14,054 bases of DNA from assembly GCA_036557785.1 (NCBI GenBank), contig DATBGZ010000042.1:1-14054 (forward strand), given 5' to 3'. Below the pieces are notes generated by a model. It did not search any database. It saw only the letters and a program-made list of their open reading frames with translations, and was not told the DNA's origin. The position numbers and the translations under genes are program-made. Of this stretch, positions 6,111 to 13,690 are shown piece after piece; within the stretch, counting starts at the first letter, position 1; the number at the start of each line of letters is the position of its first letter. This DNA is from DATBGZ01 sp036557785. GTDB taxonomy: Bacteria > Actinomycetota > Actinomycetes > Mycobacteriales > Micromonosporaceae.

Positions 6111-9074
6111 ATGTCCCGATTCTCCCTGGGGACCTTGCCGGTTGTGCTCGTCGACTCTGATCCAGACGTCGAGATGTTTGATGAAGCGAGGGCGCCAACC
6201 CCTGGTGATCGAGTGATCGCGTCCGCGGGTGTCGTGCATGTGCCATGCTGGTCGCGTTGGCACGGGCGAGATGAGGCCGCGTTGGCGCATGCGATTGTCG
6301 GCAGGACCGAAGAGCGGGCGGTCCTTGAGCGATTCATGGGCGACGCGACGGGCGAACCCCGTGTGCTGCTGATCGAAGGCGAGCCGGGGATTGGGAAGTC
6401 GACCCTGCTCGACGATCTTCTCGACAGGGCGGCGCAGCGGGGTACGGTCGTGTTGGCCTGCCGGCCGTCGCCTTCGGAGATGGACCTGTCCTACGTCGGC
6501 CTGATCGAGTTGTTCATCGGCTTGCCCGACGAGGTGATCGAGGCGCTGCCCGGCCCGCAAGCCAGGGTGATCAGGATGATCTTGCGTCGGGAAGAGCCGG
6601 ACGCCCAGTTCGGTCTCCTCTCCCTGTACCTCGCGGCCGCTGCCACCATCCGTTCTCTTGCGGCGCATGGATCCGTGCTGGTCGCCATCGATGACGCGCA
6701 GTGGCTGGATCACCCGAGCGCGCGTGCGCTCGTCTTCGTCGTACGCCGGCTGGCCGGTACGGCGACCCGCATCGCGATCGTACGGCGTGCCGGCGAGGCG
6801 ACCGATTGGATCGGCGATCTCACCCGCGTGATCCATGACAGCCGGGTCGACGAGGTTCGGCTGGCCCCGATCGGGCCGCGGGACCTGTCACGGGTGCTCC
6901 GGTTGGTACTGGGCTGGGCACCGACGTGGCCGAGAACCGTACGGATCGCTGAGCTCTCCAGGGGCAACCCGCTGCACGCGCTGGAGCTTGCCCGGGCGAT
7001 CGGCAGCGTCCGCGAGGGCGTCGACCTCGACGGGTCCCTTCCCGACAGCGTGGTGGAACTGGCGCGTTCCCGCATCGCCAAGCTTGCGCCACAGGTGCGC
7101 GCGGCGCTGGAGATCGCGGCGATTCCCCACGCGCCGACGCTCGATCTGTTGCGGCAGCTCGGTCGCACGGCCACCGACCTGGATGCGGCACTCTCCGACG
7201 CGGAGCATCGGGGAATCGTGACGATCGACGGCGGGCGGGTGCGGTTCTCGCATCCGATCCTGGCCGCTGCCGTGTACGGCTCGATTCCGGTGCCGCGCCG
7301 ACAGCGGCTGCACCGAGCGGTCGCCGCGCTTACGGCCGATGTGGAGGAACGTGCCCGGCACCTCGCGCGCGCGAGTGAGGATCCAGACCCGGAGGTGGCC
7401 CTCGCGTTGGCCGAGGCAGCGGAGGTGGCTTGGCGGCGTGGCGCCCCGACCGCGGCCGCAGACCTGCTCCGGCTGGCCTGCTTGCGTACCCCGCACCATC
7501 AGGCCGACACACTTGCCTTGCGGCGCATAGCTTATGGCCGCATCCTCTACAGCGCGGGCGATGCGGCCGGCGCCATTGCGCACCTGCAGTCGCTCGCGGC
7601 GACCTTGCCCGCGGGGGTCGTGCGCGCCCGTGCGCTGTTCCACCTCATGTACATCGCGCGCGTGTCGGGCCCGCTCGGCACGGCTATCGACTACGGGCTG
7701 CAGGCGGCAACCGAGTCCGTCGGCGATCCGGTGTTTCAAGCCGAGGTCTACTCACTTCTGTCCCGCATCTCCAACAACGACATCGAACGCAAGCTCGACG
7801 CCGCCCGCAAAGGGATCGAGGCGATCGAGCGGGTCTGCGAGCCCGACCCGTACGTGCTCTTTCACGCGCACGCGGCCCTGGTCGAGGCCGAGTTCTACGC
7901 CGGGCTGGGCATCCACCTCGAACGCCTCGACGGCCTGCACCCGCCGGCCGGATTCCGCTTCCCGCCGGTACGCACGGCCGTGGCACGGGAGGATCTGGTC
8001 GGTCGGCTCCTGGCCTACGACGGCCGTATCGACGAAGGCTTGCGGGTGCTCCAGGGGATCTGCGATCGCGCGGTCGTAGAGGACATCGCGCTGGTGCCCG
8101 TCATCCTCGGCTGGATGGCCGAGGTCGAGATCATGGCCGGCCGCTTCCAGCGCGCCGCCGAACTCACGCGCGATGCCATCGAGCAGTCGGAACACATCGG
8201 GGGTACCGACGGCAACCCGTGGGAGGTGGGCTTCCACGGCGTGGCTCTGGCGCTACTCGGCCGCTTGGACCAAGCGGAAGTGGTGGCATCCCGCGTGCTC
8301 ACCAGGGCCGAGGCCGATCCGTCGGTCGATCAAGACGCGGCGCCGGCATGCCTGGCGTTGGGCATAGTGGCTCTGTCCCGGGGCGAATTCCCGGCCGCGG
8401 CCGACTACCTGCGCCAGGTTGACCGGGTCAAGCTCGATGCCGGGATCCGCGAGCCGCGGCTGTGCGCGCACGCCAGCGAGCTGATTGAGGCATTGGTCGG
8501 CGCGGGCGAGCTCGGAGAGGCGGCCGAGGTGCTCGCCCGGCTCGAGTCCGATGCCGCCAGCTCGGCCGGGCAGTGGTCGCTGGTCGTCGCAGCCCGCTGC
8601 CGTGCCATCCTGCACGCGGCGCAGGGCCGGCTCGACGAGGCGCTCATCTCGGCTCAGCTGGCCCTATCCCTTGCCGATGGCCTGCCGATGCTGTTTGAGC
8701 GCGGCCGGACGCTCCTGGCGGCCGGGCAGATCCACCGTCGCCGGCGGGAGAAACTCCTTGCCCGCCAAGCACTTACGGCGGCGATGGAGGTGTTCGACGG
8801 GTTGCCGGCGCCGGTATGGGCCGCGCGTTCTCGCGCCGAACTCGCACGGATTCCCTTGCAGCGCAACGATGACGGCCTGACGCCCACCGAACAGACCATC
8901 GCCCGGCTCGCCGTCGAGGGCCTGACCAATCGCGAGATCGCCAATCGCGCCTTCATCAGTCCCAAGACGGTCGAGGTGAATCTCACGCGCATCTATCGCA
9001 AACTCGGCGTGCGCTCGCGGGCCGCGCTGGCGAGGCAGTGGGCGGTCTCGGCGGAACCGACCCGCGACCCGTGA
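6111..9074 (+). CDS. LAL-type LuxR family transcriptional regulator (large ATP-binding regulator)
   Basis: This 987-residue signal-transducing ATPase of the MalT/LAL class binds DNA through its C-terminus. After an unconvincing first ~60 residues, the conserved protein begins at VGRTEERAVLERF (63-75). It then shows Walker A GEPGIGKST (90-98), Walker B VLVAIDDAQWLD (189-200), and winged-helix and helical-repeat (TPR-like) regions over roughly 300-900 (many ALA..A..L..RG helices). It ends with a LuxR HTH at about 922-976 (LTPTEQTIARLA, GLTNREIANRAFISPKTVE, IYRKLGVRSR). All motifs look intact. The start is ambiguous: the ATG at 6111 has no ribosome-binding site and follows a hairpin, and GTGs at 6213, 6234 and 6240 are possible. 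It may control neighbouring genes such as the DUF3626 gene; the inducer is unknown. Downstream lies a gene-poor region. Confidence 0.95.
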   Translation: MSRFSLGTLPVVLVDSDPDVEMFDEARAPTPGDRVIASAGVVHVPCWSRWHGRDEAALAHAIVGRTEERAVLERFMGDATGEPRVLLIEGEPGIGKSTLLDDLLDRAAQRGTVVLACRPSPSEMDLSYVGLIELFIGLPDEVIEALPGPQARVIRMILRREEPDAQFGLLSLYLAAAATIRSLAAHGSVLVAIDDAQWLDHPSARALVFVVRRLAGTATRIAIVRRAGEATDWIGDLTRVIHDSRVDEVRLAPIGPRDLSRVLRLVLGWAPTWPRTVRIAELSRGNPLHALELARAIGSVREGVDLDGSLPDSVVELARSRIAKLAPQVRAALEIAAIPHAPTLDLLRQLGRTATDLDAALSDAEHRGIVTIDGGRVRFSHPILAAAVYGSIPVPRRQRLHRAVAALTADVEERARHLARASEDPDPEVALALAEAAEVAWRRGAPTAAADLLRLACLRTPHHQADTLALRRIAYGRILYSAGDAAGAIAHLQSLAATLPAGVVRARALFHLMYIARVSGPLGTAIDYGLQAATESVGDPVFQAEVYSLLSRISNNDIERKLDAARKGIEAIERVCEPDPYVLFHAHAALVEAEFYAGLGIHLERLDGLHPPAGFRFPPVRTAVAREDLVGRLLAYDGRIDEGLRVLQGICDRAVVEDIALVPVILGWMAEVEIMAGRFQRAAELTRDAIEQSEHIGGTDGNPWEVGFHGVALALLGRLDQAEVVASRVLTRAEADPSVDQDAAPACLALGIVALSRGEFPAAADYLRQVDRVKLDAGIREPRLCAHASELIEALVGAGELGEAAEVLARLESDAASSAGQWSLVVAARCRAILHAAQGRLDEALISAQLALSLADGLPMLFERGRTLLAAGQIHRRRREKLLARQALTAAMEVFDGLPAPVWAARSRAELARIPLQRNDDGLTPTEQTIARLAVEGLTNREIANRAFISPKTVEVNLTRIYRKLGVRSRAALARQWAVSAEPTRDP

Positions 9075-9358
9075 CACCTGCTCGAAGCCGCCAAGATGCC
9101 TGTGGTCGCTGCTATCGTCACCGCCGTCGCGCTCACCGGCTCGCGTTGGCGATCCTGCGATCCCAGAAACCTTACGAATCAACCCAATGGGAGCGGTCTA
9201 CCCTCCGCGCCGACGGGCGTAGCCGGCCCGTCATGACCACCGGTGAGGTGAGCAGAACGACGTAACCGGCACGCCTACTCGCTATGACCATGATCGGCAC
9301 CCGTCGAAGGCTCCTCGCGAGGAAACGGTGGCACGGGCCGGAACGGCGTCGGCAAGTG

Positions 9359-9607
9359 TCAGCAGCTCCGTCTACAGTGGACTGCGTGCCAGCAAGTCGT
9401 GCGACCTCCGCAGAGCTCCCAGCCTTCGTGCCTGGCCCCACCGACGTACGCGTGGGCCAAGGCGCGATGGTCGTCGGACCAGACGTGCGGCCGCCGGATC
9501 TCCCCGAACCGCGCATCGACTGCGGCCAGCGCTCCGTCGGCCAGCTCATCGAGAGTCTGCACCGCCCTGGGCTCCTCGTTCGCCACAAAGTAAGCGGGTG
9601 ACGGCAT
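9359..9607 (-). CDS. Possible small hypothetical protein
   Basis: This 82-residue frame from ATG 9607 starts MPSPAYFVANEEPRAVQTLD and contains VWSDDHRALAHAYVGG. It has codon use typical of the surrounding genes (third positions mostly G or C), and its composition is acidic and ordinary rather than the Arg-rich look of shadow frames. It ends in an odd Cys-rich tail (CWHAVHCRRSC), which may be out of the original frame. There is no clear ribosome-binding site, and I recognise no family. It could be a real small protein, a truncated remnant or a chance frame. Confidence 0.35.
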   Translation of the reverse strand: MPSPAYFVANEEPRAVQTLDELADGALAAVDARFGEIRRPHVWSDDHRALAHAYVGGARHEGWELCGGRTTCWHAVHCRRSC

Positions 9608-9857
9608 CCGCGACCGCGGAGCCCGCGCGACCCCGGCTGCCTTCCTCGCCGAGCTCTCACCGCTCGCTGGGCACACCAGGCACGACGACCGGCATGGCGT
9701 GCCGGACCCGGATCAGGCGGTCATACACGGCGCGACGTTAGCCGCTCGCCGGGGCCGCGACTTTCGTCGGGCGGCGAGGAGAACCGTCAGGCGCTTCATC
9801 TGTCAGGCTCGCAGCCGAACCGGGCCAGCTCAGGCATGATGTCGTCGTAGCCGCGTT

Positions 9858-9866
9858 GGAGGAGGG
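9858..9866 (+). promoter_or_regulatory. Strong ribosome-binding site for the second cupin gene
   Basis: GGAGGAGGG ends 4 nt before the ATG at 9871. It decides that start over an in-frame TTG at 9856. Confidence 0.75.
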
Positions 9867-9870
9867 TGTC

Positions 9871-10201
9871 ATGGAGGTTGCGCCGGGCCTGTTCGTCTCG
9901 CGCACGAGCACCGATGAGATGGAGCCTGACGCGGACGTACCCGGCACTGAGATGCACGAGCTGGTCCACGCTGGTACGACCTGGGCGGGACTGACCCGCG
10001 TCCTCTCGGCCGACGCGCCGATCCCCTTCACACCGCCGCAGCGCGAGACTACCCACGTGCTTGAGGGCGGTGTACGCATTGAGATCGATGGCGGCCCGCC
10101 ACTGGGAGCTCGCCGCGGGCGACATCGCCTCGCTGCCCGCAGGCGTGGCCACCACCTGGCACGTGGCGACGCCGTTCAAGGAGTTCTGGGTGCTCGCCTG
10201 A
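9871..10201 (+). pseudogene. Cupin-domain protein gene interrupted by a single-base frameshift
   Basis: The protein begins MEVAPGLFVSRTSTDEMEPD at ATG 9871, with a strong ribosome-binding site. It continues through a cupin first half (MHELVHAGTTWAGLTRVLS, then THVLEGGVRIEIDGGPPL). After the GGG run at 10104-10106 the family sequence resumes one base out of frame, as ELAAGDIASLPAGVATTW and VATPFKEFWVLA, ending at TGA 10199-10201. Removing one G restores PPLELAAGDIASLPAG, the normal cupin motif 2. The gene is therefore complete except for one extra base. Left as is, the frame reads on into unrelated sequence to 10860. It may be a true pseudogene in a decayed region, or a homopolymer sequencing/assembly error. 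The cupin ligand is unknown. It is a different subfamily from the cupin at 147-518. Confidence 0.8.
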
Positions 10202-10449
10202 TTGGCGCACAGTCCGGCTTGCCGTCTGCGTCGCCGGCCTACCGGGGCTCGCCTTCGCGCTGGGCGAAGCGGCGACGGTTGGCTCGGATGCGCGCTCGGC
10301 ATTGGCGGCGCAGTCGCTCCCACAGCCGGCATCGGGCACGACCGCACGGTGAACTCCTTACGGGGCTCGACGTACGCCTTCAGGCCGGTGCCGGCGTCAC
10401 CCGCCGCCTGCACCGCCAGATCCGTCAATCTGAAGGACGACCAGGGCCC

Positions 10450-10680
10450 GCCAGCCAGATCGCCAATCGCATCGGTCAGCTCGCGGCCGACCTCGCAACC
10501 AACCAGGCCATGGTCGACCAACTCCGCGGGACCAGCCGCGAGGAGGCGGCCCACGACCCCGACGGCATCGCCGCCGCCCTGGCCCTGCTACCCGAGATCG
10601 CCGACGAGCTCAGGGACATGCCCGAGCCAGAGCTACGGGGATATTTCGAGTCACTCGTACTGCTCAGCCGGGCGCCGGTG
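10450..10680 (+). pseudogene. C-terminal remnant of a large serine recombinase
   Basis: The frame carries IANRIGQLAADLATNQAMV followed by LALLPEIADELRDMPEPELR and YFESLVLLS. This resembles the coiled-coil plus LPxLxxxLxxAPxxLxRxLF C-terminal end of actinobacterial serine site-specific recombinases. The catalytic N-terminal domain, the recombinase domain and the zinc-ribbon cysteines are missing, so only about 75 residues remain. The frame is continuous with the frameshifted cupin by accident, not as a fusion. It meets the desaturase pseudogene tail to tail, overlapping by a few bases at about 10664. It is a likely fossil of an integrated element. The family call rests on pattern only. Confidence 0.5.
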
Positions 10681-11619
10681 CCCGTAAGGGTTGGCCGACC
10701 TCGTGGAGGTGTCGCAGCGCTTGGGCGTAGGAGCGCAGGAGTGAAGTCTCCACGTACGAGACTCCATTTTGCTGGCAGAACGAGCGAATCAGTGGTTGAG
10801 CCCGCCGTAGACTGGGCCGCGGCATGCTCGGAAACAGATGGTGTTCGATCTGATAGTTGAACCGCCGAGGAGGTGGTCGACGAGCCAGCCGCGGCGGACG
10901 TTGCGGGAGGTCAGGACTTGGCGGCGCAGATAGTCGGACTCCTCGTCAGCGGTGAGCATGGGCATGCCTTTGTGGTTGGGCGCGAAGGACAGGCCGAGGT
11001 ACAGGCCGAGCAATCCCTGATGGACGATCAGGAAGACGAGTGCCTTCCACGGTGAGAGCACCAGCAGGAGCGCGGTCAGGTAGCCGATGGTGTGCAGCGT
11101 GAGAAGGGCGATCTCGATGCGGCGGTGGCGCAGCTTGCGTTGGGCGAGGGCCTTGACGCTCGCGACGTGCAGCTGGCCGGCTTCGAGCAGCAGGAGCGGC
11201 ACGAAGAGGTACCGCTGGTGTCGGCCGATGAAGGCGACCAGCCCGGTCCTCGTGCGAGCCTGATCGGCCGTGAAGGCGAGCGCGCCGATCTGGACATCCG
11301 GGTCACGGGCTTCGTCGTTGGGGTGGGCGTGGTGGCGGTTGTGCTTGTCGACCCACCAGCCGTAGCTCAGACCAATGGCAAAGTTGGCGTGGAGCAGACC
11401 GACCACGTAGTTGGCCCGTGCGGTGCGAAAAATCTGTCGATGTCCCGCATCGTGTCCAAGGAACCCGAGCTGGGCGAAGACGAAGGCCAGGAACGCGGCG
11501 ACCACGAGCTGCCACCAGGAGTCCCCCAGCCAGCCAAACGCTGCCACTCCGGTGAGCGGCAGGGTGGTGACTTTGCCGCGTCGCCAGGGAGTGCTGCTAA
11601 TCCCGCCGGGTGCAAGCGC
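10664..11619 (-). pseudogene. Fatty-acid (acyl-CoA/acyl-lipid) desaturase, truncated and frameshifted
   Basis: This is a membrane di-iron desaturase by its histidine boxes: HDAGH (HxxxH) near residue 32 of the frame from GTG 11547, and HNRHH (HxxHH) near 69, with hydrophobic segments around LVVAAFLAFVFAQLGFLG and LLTLHTIGYLTALLLVLS. At 10861-10863 one base appears lost (GGC-GG-TTC). The annotated frame then ends in unrelated STIRSNTICF to 10789, while the true third box, NYQIEHHLFPSMPRP, continues in another frame to a TGA at 10664-10666 (ending SYAQALRHLHEVGQPLRAPAPG). The N-terminus also lacks roughly 80-90 residues: a stop at 11620-11622 closes the frame just before the first membrane segment. 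Both defects make a working enzyme unlikely unless the frameshift is a sequencing error. Confidence 0.85.
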
Positions 11620-11622
11620 TTA

Positions 11623-12009
11623 GATCCACGCCGCACGCGCCAAATGTAGCAGCGCCGACGCCTCGATCACGCCGTTACGTACTGTCGGATCAGACGTCAG
11701 GACACGTTGCGCCGCCTGTGGCTTGATCGTCACACGGCGTCCATCTGGCCCAGCGACAGCACGCCGAGCGCAGCGGCCGAGCTGCCAGCGCGGTCCGAAA
11801 TGCCATTGGCGGTCGATCTCCGTTGCGGGACCGATTGCGCGCGCGGGGCAGGAGCGGCTGTCTCGTTGCTTTGGCGGCACGTTCGACTGCGGTCAGGCCG
11901 ACCGATGATGACCGTCGAGCACGGATATAGACATGGTTGGAAAGCCAGTGTCGGTCCGCCAGCTACCTACGAGCGCGGCGGTGGACGGGTGGCCGGATGC
12001 CGGTCGGCC
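11623..12009. other. Gene-free interval between desaturase pseudogene and helicase
   Basis: About 390 bp with no recognisable gene. Open frames on both strands here are Arg/Cys-rich shadows. A minus-strand frame to 11880 (containing SDPTVRNGVIEASALLHLAR) has no ribosome-binding site or family resemblance. It is where the missing desaturase N-terminus should lie, but no such sequence was found in any frame, so the 5' end of that gene has been replaced or deleted rather than just frameshifted. Confidence 0.5.
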
Positions 12010-13383
12010 TCAGCCGCGACCCTTCGGCGGGGTGTCATGGAGCGAGCATCCGGGTAGCCTCGCAGAGGTGGCGGCTGTGCCCGAACCAGGCCGGGCGCGC
12101 CCGATTCGGGCGCGTCCTGTCCTGGGCGGTACAGACTTCTCCGCAGCCTCATCGAGGGTTGTGACTTCGTAGGTGCGCTCGCCCGGAGCGATTCGATGCA
12201 GGAGTGGGTCACCCGGGCGCAGCCGGGTGGTGGTGGCCGAGATGCCGGCGCGGCGGGCGAGAAGGGCGACAGCGGCGACCTGGTCGTCGGTCATCAGGGT
12301 GATGACGGTGCCGTCGGCTCCGGCTCGTGCGGTGCGTCCTGAACGGTGCAGGTAGGCCTTGTGTTCCGCCGGCGGGTCGGCGTGCACCACGAGCGTGACG
12401 TCATCGACGTGGATGCCCCGGGCGGCGATATCGGTAGCGACCAGTGTCCGGGCCGTGCCATCGGTGAAGGCGCGAAGGTTGCGGTCCCGGACGCTCTGTG
12501 CGAGGTTGCCGTGCAACTCGACGGAGGCCACGCCAGCGGCGTTGAGGTGCCTGGTCAATCGCTTCGCGCCGTGCTTGGTGCGGGTGAACACGAGCGTGCG
12601 TCCGGGGGCGGCGGCCAGGTCTACCAGCACCGGCAGCCGGTGGTCGTCGCGCACGTGCAGGAGATGGTGGGTCATGGTGGTCACCCCAGCGGTCTCCGGA
12701 TCGACGCTGTGCGTGACCGGATCACGGAGGAATTGGTGTACAAGCACGTCGACGGCCGCGTCGAGCGTGGCGGAGAACAGCAGCCGTTGGCACCGTGCGG
12801 GCGTCTTTTCCATCAGCCATCGCACGGTCGGCAGGAAGCCGAGATCGGCCATGTGGTCCGCCTCGTCGAGGACGTTGATCTCCACGGCGTCCAGGCTGAC
12901 GTGACCGGCACTGAGGTGGTCACGCAGCCGGCCGGGGCATGCGACGAGCACATCGACGCCAGCGCGCAGCCCCCGGACCTGCGGGTTCGCTCCAACGCCA
13001 CCGAAGACGGTCATGGTGCGCAGCGACAGGGCCGCCGCCAGCGGCGCCATCGTGGCCTGGATCTGAGTGGCCAGCTCGCGTGTGGGGGCGAGGATCAACG
13101 CCCGCGGGCGTCCGGACCGGCGCGGTGCCGGGTTGCTCGCGAGGCGGGCGAGCACCGGCAGCACGAATGCGTAGGTCTTGCCCGAGCCGGTCCGGCCGCG
13201 GCCGAGCACGTCGCGCCCGGCCAGGCTGTCGGGGAGGGTCGCGGCCTGGATCGGGAAGGGCTCGGTGATGCCGACCGCGGCCAAAGCCGCCACGATCCGA
13301 GGTGGCAAGCCGAGCTGAACGAACGATGTCACGGGACGGTCAGGCCGAGTTGACGTGGGCGTGCTGAGGCGGGATGCCGCCAT
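12010..13383 (-). CDS. DEAD-box ATP-dependent RNA helicase
   Basis: This 457-residue helicase unwinds structured RNA in the cytoplasm (ribosome assembly, mRNA decay or cold adaptation in the family). All core motifs are visible in order: Q-motif from Phe21 to PFPIQ (42-46), motif I GRTGSGKT (63-70; Gly-Arg instead of the common Ala-Gln before TG), Ia PTRELA (100-105), GG (128-129), Ib ACPGR (Cys instead of Thr), II DEAD (173-176), III SAT (204-206), IV LVFTRTK (264-270), HGNLAQSVRD, V ATDIAARGIHV (316-326) and VI HRSGRTARAG (346-355). A basic Ser/Gly/Arg-rich tail follows from about 400. It starts at ATG 13383 with a GGAG ribosome-binding site 5 nt upstream (plus 13389-13392). It appears intact, flanked by a pseudogene and an IS. 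Confidence 0.96.
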   Translation of the reverse strand: MAASRLSTPTSTRPDRPVTSFVQLGLPPRIVAALAAVGITEPFPIQAATLPDSLAGRDVLGRGRTGSGKTYAFVLPVLARLASNPAPRRSGRPRALILAPTRELATQIQATMAPLAAALSLRTMTVFGGVGANPQVRGLRAGVDVLVACPGRLRDHLSAGHVSLDAVEINVLDEADHMADLGFLPTVRWLMEKTPARCQRLLFSATLDAAVDVLVHQFLRDPVTHSVDPETAGVTTMTHHLLHVRDDHRLPVLVDLAAAPGRTLVFTRTKHGAKRLTRHLNAAGVASVELHGNLAQSVRDRNLRAFTDGTARTLVATDIAARGIHVDDVTLVVHADPPAEHKAYLHRSGRTARAGADGTVITLMTDDQVAAVALLARRAGISATTTRLRPGDPLLHRIAPGERTYEVTTLDEAAEKSVPPRTGRARIGRARPGSGTAATSARLPGCSLHDTPPKGRG

Positions 13384-13690
13384 GAAATCTCCGAGGTTTG
13401 AGAGTGGACCCTACCGGTGGGAATCCCGCACGGAACGATGCCGACATGCCGGTGGCCAACTGTGAGATCGCCGGACAGATCACGCTGCCCGTCCCCGCTA
13501 CACTACACGAACTCTGCTACGGCGCCGAGCGGCGCTCCCTCGAACGACGGCTCACGGAACCGGCAGGCACGAAAGGCTGACCGCCGACCAACGCGAGCAG
13601 CGCCAACGCCTGTCCCGGCCAGCTCATCCAGAGGTCCTTCTCACGTCAACCAGCCCTCGCCGCTACCAACGCCCTGTCCGGGGGTGCACC
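13384..13690. other. Region between helicase start and the IS element
   Basis: This region holds the helicase ribosome-binding site and presumably its promoter. A plus-strand frame of 44 codons (ATG 13446 to TGA 13580; MPVANCEIAGQITLPVPATL, then ERRSLERRLTEP) has moderate third-position GC and a distant GGAA upstream. It could be a small gene or a remnant. The following 100 bp also reads as an Arg/Gln-rich open stretch before the insertion sequence begins. No terminator or recognisable family is seen. Confidence 0.35.

Larger units (their letters stand above)
9075..9870. other. Gene-poor interval after the LAL regulator
   Basis: No well-supported gene covers this ~800-bp stretch. It contains a 12-bp perfect palindrome TCCTCGCGAGGA (9312-9323) and the possible small minus-strand ORF at 9359-9607. 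A 46-codon plus frame (9096-9236) begins MPVVAAIVTAVALTG but has no ribosome-binding site or recognisable family. No terminator with a T-tract was seen after the regulator stop. The interval may hold decayed sequence continuous with the pseudogene cluster to its right. Confidence 0.5.

Noticed and set aside
6057..6836. Minus-strand frame opposite the LAL regulator N-terminal part
   Set aside because: It covers the Walker A/B region of the regulator, which is clearly the coding strand.
9796..10554. 252-codon minus-strand frame, with a gene-like end (TLLQRGYDDIMPELARFG)
   Set aside because: It lies antisense to the cupin, which has a strong ribosome-binding site and family motifs, and the rest of the frame is low-complexity Arg/Pro-rich.
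9871..10860. A cupin-recombinase fusion protein in one frame
   Set aside because: The cupin family sequence moves to another frame at about 10104 and ends at 10201; the join is a frameshift artefact, not a fusion.
12346..13353. 335-codon plus-strand frame opposite the helicase
   Set aside because: Gly/Val/His-rich antisense shadow; all DEAD-box motifs are on the minus strand.
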